Source of the DNA: Tillandsia leiboldiana
Taxonomy: Eukaryota > Streptophyta > Magnoliopsida > Poales > Bromeliaceae
DNA length: 64,000 nucleotides
Direction of reading: 5' to 3'
Assembly (NCBI GenBank): GCA_029204045.2
Contig: CM055072.1
Span: 2,441,014-2,505,013 of the forward strand
The notes below the pieces were generated by a model, which had not been told where the DNA came from, made no database searches, and worked only from the letters and a program-made list of their open reading frames with translations. Below, piece after piece: positions 11,010-21,894 of the stretch. Positions within the stretch are counted from its first letter, which is position 1. Each line of letters opens with the position of its first letter. Made by a program: the position numbers and the translations under genes.

Positions 11010-11058
11010 GAACTCTTGGGACTAGGTTATTTTCAAGGTAACCTAGTCCCAAGAGTTC
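11010..11058. repeat. Perfect 20-bp stem hairpin
   Basis: GAACTCTTGGGACTAGGTTA pairs perfectly with 11039-11058 across a 9-base loop. Further partial copies of CCCAAGAGTTCATAAAC and of AACTCTTGAAAACTCTT follow to about 11285. Role unknown; it resembles a foldback element end. Confidence 0.8.
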
Positions 11059-12009
11059 ATAAACATGATATCTCTATTTTCTTAATACAGAGGATATTAG
11101 TCCCAAGAGTTCATAAACATTTAATTAACACTAGAGGGTTTCATATATTGAACAGAGAATGCTATATTAGTTCTAAGATTTTCATTATGCCTAAACTCTT
11201 GAAAACTCTTAGAACTAACATGGTGTTCAATATGCGTTAGCATTCTCTGTTCAAACTCTTGAAAACTCTTGAAAAAAATCTTAGAACTGTGCCGGATATA
11301 CTAATTGAACTTGCGAAAATAATATAACATATTATTTTAAAACAAATTCATATCATATATGAAATGTAAAATAAAATCAATCCAGTACCGGTGGATCATT
11401 CTCATGTTACAATATTAAATAAGTTAAACTAAACAGATCTCATGTTTAGATTACATCACCTTGAACCAGTTAAGGCCTCTTGATCTACTGTACGGTTGAA
11501 ATTGGATATGATGAATCGTGATTTCAACGTAGCCGCGCACGTGCCCAGCCTCTATGAGTATCCACACAGAATTGGTATAGATCAAACGCCTTCCGTTGCA
11601 CGGAACAGATGAGTCGCAGACTACAAGAACGGTGCTAGCAGTCCCTTTGATGTCTGCATTACTTTTTATGAAACACTCTAAACTTCACGAAAGATCATAT
11701 GGAGAGAGAATAACTTAACGTGAATTACTCTCACATTCCGCGACCAACTTAATTAATTTCCTTTTTTTTCTTCTCGTTCACATATCTCATACGTACGACC
11801 CATACTTATAATATGAAGTTGGCCGGATTATAACAAATTAAAGTATATGATAAAATATAGTAACTAATTAAATCTTATAATTAGTTACAAAAAAAAATCT
11901 TTTTTAAATTAAATCTCAAGATAAAATCTAGTAACTAATTAAATCTTAAAATTAGTTACAAAAAAAAAAGATGTTTGAGGATCATGAGTCCTTCCGTTCT
12001 GAGAGTGAG
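11059..12009. other. Intergenic, no gene seen
   Basis: A GCACGTGCCCAGCCTCTATG block (about 11537) repeats the sequence immediately left of the 412-bp repeat at about 6560-6580. Two related AAATCTTA/AATTAGTTACAAAAAAA blocks lie at 11870-11960. Otherwise featureless. Confidence 0.45.
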
Positions 12010-13058
12010 CGTGGATTTTGACTATAGCCTGCAGGAGCCACTTTGAGCTCGAAAGAGTGCGCGGATACCTTTTTCCTCGGTGGGGTCGCGCCCCTCGAGT
12101 ACCCCGTCCGGAGTGGGCCTGTTACTTTTGTATCGCGACTTGTCGATGTTGTCCCTCTGGCTGGGCCTTTTTTAGGCAGTCACGGATGTAGTCCCTCCGG
12201 CTGGGCCAGTTTTGGCAGTCACGGACGCCCTACGTAAGTCCCGTCCTCTTGTGGATGTGTGGCAGTAGGTAGGCGCAGGCTTGACTGGACCCTATGAGGC
12301 AGTCAGTTCGATTGGGTCGATTGAGCATCTTGGGTGCGAGTAGTTGCATATATTTTCATCTGTACCACCCATTGAGCATTTAGATAGAGGCATGGTAGCT
12401 GTAGAGTACTTCCAGCTTTTCTTGTTCAGATTTCACTGCATTGTTATCTTATACCTCTAGTAGACTTAGTGGGCAGACCGTCGGGCTTGGTGGCGGTACC
12501 CACTGAGAACTACGTGTTGATGTAGTTCTCACACCCGTTGGGGGTTCTCCCCCTCCTTTTTCTTTCCTCTCATTTGTTTTGCAGAGTCATTTGTGGGAGA
12601 TGCTGATTCTGCTATTGCTGTTCGAGGCGAGGGAGTCGCGAGCTAGATCCCTACCTGTTTTTGGAGAGTAGCTGTACCCCACATTGGAGATTTATAGTAC
12701 AGTCTGTAGATTAGTTTATTTCTGCTTATGAGAGATTATTGTAGTGAGATTATGACTTGTACTGAGAGCCTGTACACTGATGTATTATTTATTTCAGGAT
12801 TTCCTCCCTGTTGAGTTTTGGGTTTTTGTATTTGAGGATTTTGTATTTGATCATGTTTGGGAAGTGGATATTGTATCTTTATTTTCAGATGTACAATGTT
12901 GGATTGAGTTCTTTTTAGCTTTTTATTTTACAGCTCTGATATCTGTTTAGGTATAGTAGTTTTCTTTGCAGGTTGGACGCTGCGCCTATGCGGGGTTCTG
13001 TATAGGCGGCGGATCTGTTGGCGAGCCCGGGTCGCAGTTTCGACCCCGGGGCGTGACA
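12010..13058 (+). mobile_element. 3' part of a long gypsy-type LTR
   Basis: Homologous to the last kilobase of the LTRs at 13059-15841 and 17112-20854: GACTATAGCCTGC, CCTCGGTGGGGTC, GTCCCTCTGGCTGGGCC, GGCAGTAGGTAGGCGCAGG, GTCGCGAGCTAGATCCCTAC and GGCGGCGGATCTGTTGGCG in order, closing with GGGGCGTGACA. The 5' two-thirds of this LTR is missing. Confidence 0.8.
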
Positions 13059-13087
13059 GCGCTGGTGCATGGGCCGGGCGCGGGGGA

Positions 13088-13379
13088 CACGTGGCGGCTC
13101 CTGATTGGCGGGCTCACGGTGCGCGGTCCACGGGGGCTTGCGGCCTGGCGTATGGACCAGGGCGCGCCACGTGGCAGCCTGCGAGTGGCTGGCTCACGCG
13201 CACGCGGTCCACGCGCCTGGGGGAGCAGGTCGGCACAGTTGGCCGCGACGTGGGGGCGCCACGTGGCGCCCTGCGGTTGGGCGGGCGCAGCCGCCCCACG
13301 CCCCCGTGTCGGGACACGTGGCGCTCCGCGCTTGGCGGGCACGCGTGCGCCGGGCGCGGGGAGAGCCGGCGGACACGTG
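13088..13379 (+). promoter_or_regulatory. Array of five CACGTG G-boxes in LTR A
   Basis: Perfect CACGTG hexamers at 13088, 13168, 13260, 13315 and 13374, nearly all in a (G/C)(A/C)CACGTGGC context, about 140-430 bp ahead of the TATA box. CACGTG is the known site for plant bZIP (ABF/GBF) and bHLH (PIF/MYC) factors. Regulation by them here is an inference. Confidence 0.75.
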
Positions 13380-13517
13380 GCGGCTTCTGGGGGATTTAGG
13401 CGCGCACAGTGTTGGGCCGGGCCCAACACTGTAGCTGCCCGAATCTTTCGCGCGCCCAGGAAATTGGGCCCGAAAGCCCAATAAAAGGGGATTTTTTGGT
13501 TCTTTTGGGTTGAAGCC

Positions 13518-13525
13518 TATAAATA
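13518..13525 (+). promoter_or_regulatory. TATA box of LTR A
   Basis: TATAAATA in the context CCTATAAATAG, matched at the same relative place in LTR B (18004-18011). The leader CCCTTTAGCAAAGTTGT follows about 55 bp downstream in both. Confidence 0.75.
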
Positions 13526-14236
13526 GCCCCCTTCCACTCCGAGCTTGGGCTCTTTCCCGAACTCTCTTGCTCTTGGACCCTTTAGCAAAGTTGTTGCTTA
13601 TCTTGTTGTGAATGTTGTGAAGGAGGCTTGGAATTTTTGGAGGCCGCGGCGTCGATAACTTCAGCATCGTAGCGCAGAGCGACGTTCTTTCATTGGAGGC
13701 CCATTATCGTCGTATTTCGGTCTGCGAGGTCCACAGAGCTGCTCCGACAATATTTTTGGACGATTTTTGTGGCGTTGGTTTCACAAGAGGTAGATCTACG
13801 ATTTTTGTATTGTCCACTTTCCTCAGATTTGAGCTTTTATTAGGGTTTCCGGTACATTTTTGACCCCCTTTGCTGCTGGTGGAACTTTTTAAATAGCAGC
13901 ACCTTGTCGGATTTTTATCTCTACACCCGGGCATCGGAATTCGATGTTTAAGGACTCGATTGACATCTACACTTCGCGATGATCGCTATAGTATTTTTAT
14001 TGGATTTTTTTGAGTTTTTTTTACAGGTGAAAATTTCGCATCTTTGGGACTGTTACCAGCAGATTGTGTGTACTTGGATATTTTTGGAATAAAGTGTAAC
14101 TTTGGATCTTATTGTTGTACCCAGGAGAGTTTGCGGATGTTTCTGAACCCGTTGGAGTTGGGGAAAATTGGAGATTTTTGTTCTTGGGTATTTTCAGCTG
14201 TTGGACTTTGGACAGTTTAGCACTTTCAGGTGGGTT

Positions 14237-14636
14237 GCCTCGTCTTCAAGATCTATGGACTGATCATTAATTCTATTGTTGTAGGTTCTTGCATGATTGT
14301 GAAAGTAATATATATAGCATGCTAGAATGTATGAATTGATGTTCCTGATGTATTTGGATGATCATGTGATTTACTGTTTCCTACAACCTGTTAATTTATT
14401 GTTATCTTGGAACTTGACCTAACACCCCCGTCATATGCCTCGTCTTCAAGATCTATGGACTGATCATTAATTCTATTGTTGTAGGTTCTTGCATGATTGT
14501 GAAAGTAATATATATAGCATGCTAGAATATAGGAATTGATGTTCCTGATGTATTTGGATGATCATGTGATTTACTGTTTCCTACAACCTGTTAATTTATT
14601 GTTATCTTGGAACTTGACCTAGCACCCCCGTCATAT
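14237..14636 (+). repeat. Tandem duplication of 200 bp within LTR A
   Basis: Units 14237-14436 and 14437-14636 are almost identical (both begin GCCTCGTCTTCAAGATCTAT-like sequence and end near CCCCCGTCATATGC). LTR B has a single copy. Confidence 0.9.
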
Positions 14637-15841
14637 GCAGCATGTTCAACCAGACTAGTAGAAAACTCCAACTTGGGCTAGGATATTATTGCTTTAGACA
14701 TTCCCACACTGTCATTTACTGTTTCATCCTGGACTTAGAGTTTCCTCGTCCGGGTAGTGGGCCGAGAGGTCGGGTTGTTGTGGGATGCATGTTACACTCG
14801 TGTCTGGGGGTCGAGTGGAGTCTGATAGCAGTCTATAGATCAGTGTTTCATTTTTGGGAGCCGTCTGAGTGACAGTGGGTCCGGGTTGTGTAGTTTTCCA
14901 GCCTATGAGTGAGTGAGTGTTTTGTTGGTTACTGTCGATTTTGTTGATCGAGGATTTGGACTATAGCCTGCATGAGCCACATTTGAGCTCGACAGAGATG
15001 CGCAGATACTTTCCTCGGTGGGGTCACGCCCCTCGAGTGCCACTCCGGAGCTAGGCTTGTTACTTGCTATCGCGACTTGTCGACGCAGTCCCTCTGGCTG
15101 GGCCAGTTTTGGCAGCCACGGACGCCCTACGTAAGTCCGATCCTTTTTGGATGTAACGGCAGTAGGTAGGCGCAGGTTTGACTGGACCCTATGTGGCAGT
15201 CAGTGTAGATTAGGTGATCTGAGTTGAGAGATAGTAGATGCATCATGTTCCCTTCTGTTTCACTTCTTGAGCATCTAGATAGAGGTATAGTAGCTGTAGA
15301 GTTTATCTTTCCAGCTTTTCCTTTCAGCACTGCATTTGTTACTTCATGCCTCTAGTAGACTTAGTGGGCAGACCGTCGGGCTTGTTGGCGGCACCCACTG
15401 AGAACTACTGTGGGATGTAGTTCTCACACCCGTCGTGGTGTCTTTTTCCATAGGGACTTCTATTCCTGTTCCTGCTGCTCCAGTTGCTGATTCTGCTGAT
15501 CGAGGTAAGGGAGTCGCGAGCTAGATCCCTACCAGTCGTCTGCCAGAAAGTGAGTAGTTGTACCCTATTTTGGTGATGTATTAGTATTTAGGGTTTCCTT
15601 TTGGGGACTTATCTTGTATATTTCTTTTATAGTTTGAGAGACTCTTGTATTTGTGATGACTTGAGTTGTATATTTGTGGTGTTGTATATATTTTATTTTC
15701 AGCAGTTTACTTTCAGCTCTGATATCTGTATAGTGTAGTTGATCTTTTGCAGGTTAGTCGCTTCGTCTATACGGGGCTTCCCGTATGGGCGGCGGATCTG
15801 TTGGCGAGCCCGGGTCACAATTTCGACGCCGGGACGTGACA

Positions 15842-16488
15842 CATAAGGAGTATTTTTGGCAGGTGTACCAAAAATGATAATCAAGCGTAGCGTTAAGGCA
15901 AAAACAAACCAAAACTCCCACAAAAATGAAATAGACTTCCCAGCGTAGAAGAGGAGTGCCTGCTGTGCCAGGGCACGTCCACACATAATAAATCAAACTG
16001 AATATTCGAACAAAACCTACACGATATTTACATTGAGAATGAGCACCAACTAGAAGCATCATTATACTACGATACGATAGATAGAAGAACTCAGTATTTT
16101 CAGCAAAACTTGTGTTTCTAAGGCACCATAGATTTCTTGTCAGTTACAAAATTATCAAAAACCAAGATATAAATAAGTTCACACAATCGAGAGGAAGACA
16201 AATTCAAAACAAAATAACGAGAGTTTGCAGTCAGCACTCTTGATTGTAATGAGCGTCTTTCGATCTTGACGAGCGAGAAAAGGCCTTCTTTATCATCTTT
16301 AATGTCCGATGTCGCATTGTCTGAAACAAGAAGCTAAATGCTTGGGTGAAAGCAGACTAGGGAAAAAACCTCCCAATAAGTCCCCATGATTCTCTCAAAA
16401 AAAAAAAATAGTCCCCATGATCAGGAATGATAGGAAGTACGCACATGCACACTATAATAAAGAGCTGACACAGAAAGTCAATCTTTCA
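15842..16488. other. Unassigned sequence between LTRs
   Basis: No homology to the neighbouring LTRs, no convincing gene. Possibly host DNA left between insertions. Confidence 0.4.
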
Positions 16489-16835
16489 TGTGAAATTTTA
16501 ATAATTCCACATCGGATGAGAATGGAGTTGTGATTGAATTTATAAGAGATCATGAACACGAGTAATAATAATTAAGTTTAAGCATTTTGGATCGATCGTT
16601 TGGACCCAATGAATTATTATTGTTAGTGAGTCGGTTCTTTATATTTGGTATCAGAGCCAATCAAGTCTCGACTCGCCTAGTGATCTTGGACTGTATGTAT
16701 GTTTGGGCTGACGTCCTGGTCTAAACGACGGAGGGACTTTGATTTATAAAAGATTCTGGCCTAAACGACGGAAGGATTTATATTTATAAAAAATCATGAA
16801 CACGAGTAATAATTACTGGACTTAATTAAGTGCGC
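16489..16835 (+). mobile_element. Degenerate TRIM element
   Basis: An LTR-like region TGTGAAATTTTAATAATTCC to about 16643, related on the same strand to the minus-strand LTRs of the TRIM at 26509-26928 (shared CCACATCGGATG, GAATGGA, TTGTGATTG, AGCATTTTGGAT, TTATTATTGTTAGTG). It is followed by the primer-binding site TGGTATCAGAGCC (16646-16658), an internal region with CTAAACGACGGAGGGAC as polypurine-like end, and a shortened second LTR remnant. Confidence 0.65.
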
Positions 16836-17661
16836 ACATCAACTAAAAGGATCACAAACCGGCTCAGCCCGACGATGGAAGATACATGCTAACTTCTTGT
16901 TCTGTAATATCACGATTTTTTGTGTATCGTTTTACCCTCTTGCTAATAAAGTACATGTTAGGGAAAATCGAATTAATGAATTTTCTTAAGTTGATAATCA
17001 TACGGTGCGGGTATTTTTCTGTGATAGCATTTAGAACCTCCGGGGCGTGACATGTTCTTATTGTACCTAAGTAGCAGAATCCCAAGCTTCGGATCAGGTC
17101 CCATAACCATTTGTGAGGACCTGAATCCCCACTTAAGAGTTTATGGTTGGAATAGTAGCTTCTGGGAGTGTTTGTGCGGGTGTTGGGCCCCGAAAATGGA
17201 TTTCTGGTGTTAGTGGGAGCAAGATTGCTTAACAGGAGGCCATTTTGAGTGATTGAGATATTTGCGCGCTTATTGGAACCAAGGAAGTGACCCGGCATGA
17301 AAAACGGATCAAGTTTACTTCTCCGGGAATTTTTGGGAAATTTTAGAAGTGGAATTTGGCAAATCGGACATCGGATTTGGATTCAGCGCGCGAAAACGGT
17401 CAAGATGGACTATTTACTTGTATTTTTCAGAGTCCGGATGCGAAAACACGCATTTCGAGGTCTTGGGGTACTGTTCCGGCGGCCGGAGAGGCGCCGGCGG
17501 CGGCGGCGGGCGGCGGAGCGCGGCGGTTGGCGGCGGCGGAGGCGCGCGGTCCACCGCGGAAGGCGTGCACCGGGCGCGGGCCACATGGCGCCTTCCTGTT
17601 GGCCGGCGCAGCAGGTGCGGTCCACGGATTTTGGGCACAGGTGCACGGTGGACCGGGTGGA

Positions 17662-17880
17662 CACGTGGCAGAACGTGGTTGGTGTGGTGTTGTGCACGCG
17701 GTCCACGGTGCAGGGAGTGGGTACCTCGGGTTGCGTGCCCGACAGGCGTGCGTGGGCGCGGCGTGGGCTCGCGCTGACCCGCGTTTCCCGCTCGTGGGTG
17801 CCACGCGTCGGCGCGAGCTTCTGCCACGTGGCGTGTTACGGTTGGCCCAATTGGCTGTCGCCTGTTCGGGGGGCTACGTG
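17662..17880 (+). promoter_or_regulatory. G-box cluster in LTR B
   Basis: CACGTG at 17662-17667 and 17825-17830, plus the near-matches CACATG (about 17582) and TACGTGG (about 17875). Equivalent in position to the array in LTR A. Confidence 0.6.
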
Positions 17881-18003
17881 GCATCCTGGGATTAATCCGG
17901 GCGTGAACAGTAACGGGCCGGGCCTGTTACTGTAGCAGCCCGGAAGTTCCGGGCGCCCGGTTTTGGGCCAAAAGTCCAAAATTCGGATTTTTCGGGCTGG
18001 GCC

Positions 18004-18011
18004 TATAAATA
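18004..18011 (+). promoter_or_regulatory. TATA box of LTR B
   Basis: TATAAATA in CCTATAAATAG, aligned with the LTR A TATA box. Confidence 0.75.
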
Positions 18012-19930
18012 GGCTGCTTGCTGAGGATTTTTGCCCCCTTTCGCGAGCTCCCCTGCCCTTGGCCCCTTTAGCAAAGTTGTAGATCTTCGTGTTGCGCATC
18101 TTCTGGCAGAGGCCCGGAATTTTTGGAAGCCGCGGCGTCGACGACTTCGGCATCGGAGCGCAGTGCGACGGTTTTCAGTTGGAGGCCTATTTCCATCGCA
18201 CTTCAGTCTGAGAGGTCTACAGAGCTACCCCGACTATATTTTTGGACAATTTTTACGGCGTTGGATTCATGAGAGGTATATCTTCTACTTTCGTGTTGAG
18301 TGTTTCGTCTAGATTTGGGTTTTTGGCATGGTTTTCGGGGCTTTACTGAGCCCCTTTTTTGCTGTGAGATTCCTGGATAGCAAGGTCTTCACAGATTTTT
18401 ATCTCCACATCCGGACATCGGAATTCAACGTTTAAAGGCTCTATCGACATGTAGACTTCGCGAGGATCGCCGTAATATTTTTATTGGAATTTTTGGAGGT
18501 TGTCTTACAGGTGAAAATTTCGGATTAAAGGGACTGTTCCCAGCAGATTTGTGATACTTGGATTTTATGGAATTAAGTGTAATTTTTTGGATCTATTATG
18601 TACCCAGGATGCTTTGAACACTACTTTGGTACTGTTGGCTTGGTGATTGTGCTGGTATATCTGTTTCTGGGCTTCCTTAGCTGTAGACCCTGGACAGTTG
18701 TGCACCTTCAGGTGGGTGGCCCTGTCTCCAAGATTGATGGACTGTACGTTAAGCCTGCTATTGTAGGACTTTGCATGATAGCTAATTCTTGTTTAGCATG
18801 CTAGAATGTAGGAATTGTTATTCCTTATGTTACCTGATGATCCTGTCATCTCCATGCTTTATTTTATCTGTAAAAAAATTATTGTTATCTTGGAACTTGA
18901 CCTAGCACCCCCGTCACATGCAGCATGTTCAACCAGACTTTAGAAAACTCCAACCTGGGTTAGGTTTATTCTGCTATAGACATCCACACTTCTTATTCTT
19001 TCCTGGACATAGTGTTTTACTCGCCCGGGTAGTGGGCCGAGTGGTCGGGATTCCTTTAGTGTGGGATGCATTTTACACTCGTGCTTGGGAGCAGAGTGGA
19101 GTCTGGTAGAAGTAGTTGATTGATCATCTGTGGCGGGAGCCGTTTGGGTAAACGGCGGTTCCGAGATGTTTTATTTTCTTATTTTATCTGTCGCCGCTGG
19201 GTCAGTGGCAGCGGTATATCAGTGTTAGCAGGACCTTGAACCCAGAACTGTTTTTTGGACACACACACATGTGATTTTAGTCAACCAAATGTTTTCTTCC
19301 AAGCGTCGTAGGGTCGTCTGAGTCTGTTCTTGTTTGATTGGACGAAGGCATTGGCTCTACGAGGCTTGGATATAAAAACTCATTTTCAATTATTTTCCTA
19401 AAAAGAACTAAAAATCATTAAATATGGATTTCTTTCAGATCAAATGGCTTTCGGTAAGAAATGTCACCTTTTTCCAATAAAAGTTAACCACTTGAGATGA
19501 TTCAAGTGGTCTGAGTTCTAAGGTCTGCATTTTCCGTTGGGACGAAAACAACGAGAGGCTATGCCTAGAGCCTGTTCTTGTTTGATAGGGTTGTAGGTTC
19601 TAGTCTTTCGGGGTTCCCGGAACCTTTATTATCATCTGTTGTGGGGATAGTATAGCTATTTTGTTGAGTCATGTGGGTTAGCACCAGATTATCGACTCGG
19701 GTTTTGTTTCGGCAACCGCGGATTGTGGGCGGTTGGACCGATTAGTGTTATGCATCAGTTGGGGCTGGGTTTTTGCATTGTGGAAAGAGTGAGTCTCCAC
19801 TTGAGCATAGTGTCGACTTATGCCTGCTTGACTGTGATACTTGACAGAGATACTTTGTAGAGATACTTGACATGGGTTACTTATTGACTCGAGCAGGTCG
19901 CTCCCCTCGAGTGCCACTCCGGAGTAGGCG

Positions 19931-20044
19931 AGACCGGGTTGTTGTAACCGGCGTCGAGATTGAGCTTTAGACCGGGTTGTTGTAACCGGCGTCGAGATTG
20001 AGCTTTAGACCGGGTTGTTGTAACCGGCGTGAGATTGAGTTCTT
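19931..20044 (+). repeat. Three 38-bp tandem repeats with stem-loop
   Basis: Units start at 19931, 19969 and 20007. Each contains ACCGGGTTGTTGTAACCGG, which can fold as CCGGTT/AACCGG. Not repeated in LTR A. Confidence 0.9.
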
Positions 20045-20859
20045 CTATCGCGGCTTGTCGATGCTTGTGTCCCTCTGGCTGAGCCAGTTTTGGCAGTCAT
20101 GGACACAGTCCCTCTGGCTGAGCCAGTTTTGGCAGCTACGGACATACCTACGGTAGACCCGTCCTGTTGAGCATGTGCGGCAGTAGGTAGGCGCAGGCTT
20201 GACTGGACCCGATGTGGCAGTCAGTTTGGATTGGGTGATCTGAGTTGAGAGTTAGTTGTGGCATCATATCCCTTCTGTTCCACTCTTTGAGCATCTAGAT
20301 AGGGGCATAGTAGCTGTAGAGATATTCTTTTCCATCTCTTCTTTCAGTATTTCATTTTTTTTACCTTATGCCTCTAGTGGACTTAGTGGGCAGACCGTTG
20401 GGCTTGTTGACGGCATCCACTGAGGACTACTGTGGGATATAGTTCTCACACCGGTCGTGGTGTCTTTTTCCCCAGGGACTTCTACTCCTGTTCCTGCTGC
20501 TCCAGTTGTTGCTTCTTCAGACCGAGGTAAGGGAGTCGCGAGCTAGATCCCTACCAGTCGTCCTCCAGAGAGTAGATGTACCTTTATTATATTTTGGGAG
20601 TCTTCGTCAGTTGAGAGACCTTGTAGTGAGATATAGAGTTGTACTTTTCTTTTCGAGTTGAGAGATTTATGTACTTTTGGTGAGGACCTTGTGTTGTATA
20701 TATTTTATTTCTAGCAGTTTACTTCCAGCTCTGATATCTGTTTAGTATAGTATCTTTCTTTGCAGGTTTGACGCTTCGTCTATACGGGGTTCACCGTATA
20801 GGCGGCGGATCTGTTAGCGAGCCCGGGTCGCAGTTTCGACTCCGGAACGTAACACCATT

Positions 20860-21894
20860 GCTAGGATACTCTTGAACGATTTCATAAGAATACTCTTGAA
20901 CGATTTCATAAGAAGGTTCATTCCTCTTCACCTTCCCATGCCAACTATTTTTTTTATGTATTTTCTCATCCGCGTTCGGCTGAGCTTGTATTATCTCTGT
21001 TTGCCTTCGCTTCTGTTTCTTCAAAAAAATTCACGTTGAAAAACAAAGACATAATAATGTAGCTAAAGGATGAGCCATCAAAAACATAATTTACAAATAA
21101 TTTTGAAAACCATGAATAAATTTAGACATAATTTCAATATTTTTTAAAAAAGGAATTTTGAAAACCATGAATAAATTAACTATTTTTCAAATTAAAGCAA
21201 TACATATCATATTCATATCATAATAATAATTTTTGATTTTGAATGAATTAGAAAAATTAATCAGCATGTATCTTCCATCGTCAAAAAATAAAATAAAAAA
21301 TAAAAAAAATATACAAGTAACATTTTTTTTCTTTAATTTAGTGATACACCCGAAAAAGAGTGTGCATCATACACCCCATATATTTTAGAATGAAATAAAT
21401 TTTACTGTTACTTCGAAGCGAGTAAAATAGTCTCTATTCTTAGATAAATAGAATATATATTTTACATCCCAAATAAAATATACCAATAGCATTACTCGTT
21501 GACTAAAGATAAATAATAAATATTAGATATACATTCTAAAATAAGTGCACATCTTATCCCCCATTTATTTAAGAATAAAATATAGTCCACTGCTCATTTA
21601 AACAATAAATGTACATATAGGATAGCTCAAGGTAAATATAAATAGACACCCCGAACTTTAGCACATTTTGAAATAGGCTCATCAACTTTTTTATTTAATT
21701 TAGGGATGCAATAAATCAAATAATAAAAGTTTAGGGGTGAGTTTCAAATCTGGGTAAAGTTCAGGGGTGTCTATACATTTTAACCTTTATAAATAATTTT
21801 TATTTATTTATTTATTTATTTATTTTTCTATCGAAGACTCGTGGAGTGTAAGAGTCATAATATACACCTCACCTCACCTCACCACGCCACTCCC
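20860..21894. other. Upstream flank of the cyclase gene
   Basis: Starts with two copies of a 27-bp ACTCTTGAACGATTTCATAA repeat (about 20868-20915). The stretch 21340-21560 has TACACCC/CATCATACACCCC pieces like the MULE-type MITEs but decayed. A TTTA run lies at 21796-21824, just ahead of the gene. No clear TATA box can be assigned. Confidence 0.5.

Larger units (their letters stand above)
13059..15841 (+). mobile_element. 5'-truncated long gypsy-type LTR (LTR A)
   Basis: Starts abruptly inside the GC-rich upstream region, directly after the GTGACA end of the preceding LTR piece, and ends GGGACGTGACA. It matches the solo LTR 17112-20854 from about 450 bp into the latter. It carries a G-box array, a TATA box, a conserved leader block CCCTTTAGCAAAGTTGT, a 200-bp tandem duplication and the conserved 3' kilobase. 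No retroviral coding sequence is present. Confidence 0.8.
17112..20854 (+). mobile_element. Complete 3743-bp solo LTR (LTR B), TSD CCATT
   Basis: Begins TGTGAGGACC and ends GGAACGTAACA, flanked by a perfect 5-bp duplication CCATT (17107-17111 and 20855-20859). Inside are a GC-rich upstream region with G-boxes (CACGTG at 17662 and 17825), TATA box 18004-18011, the leader block CCCTTTAGCAAAGTTGT, a 3 x 38-bp repeat and the family's 3' kilobase. The length, TG...CA ends and PBS-less interior point to a Ty3/gypsy (Del/Tekay-like) LTR left by LTR-LTR recombination; the clade is an inference. Confidence 0.85.

Noticed and set aside
12966..13667. Several overlapping long frames on both strands in GC-rich sequence
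   Set aside because: All six frames stay open because of base composition; Arg/Gly/Pro/Ala-rich translations show no domain, and the region aligns as LTR promoter sequence.
17297..18153. Frames up to 212 aa, Arg-rich
   Set aside because: Same cause as above: GC-rich upstream part of LTR B, with no conservation between LTR A and LTR B at protein level.
21841..21894. Upstream extension of the cyclase frame from a GTG
   Set aside because: Non-ATG start, and the signal peptide begins exactly at the ATG at 21895.
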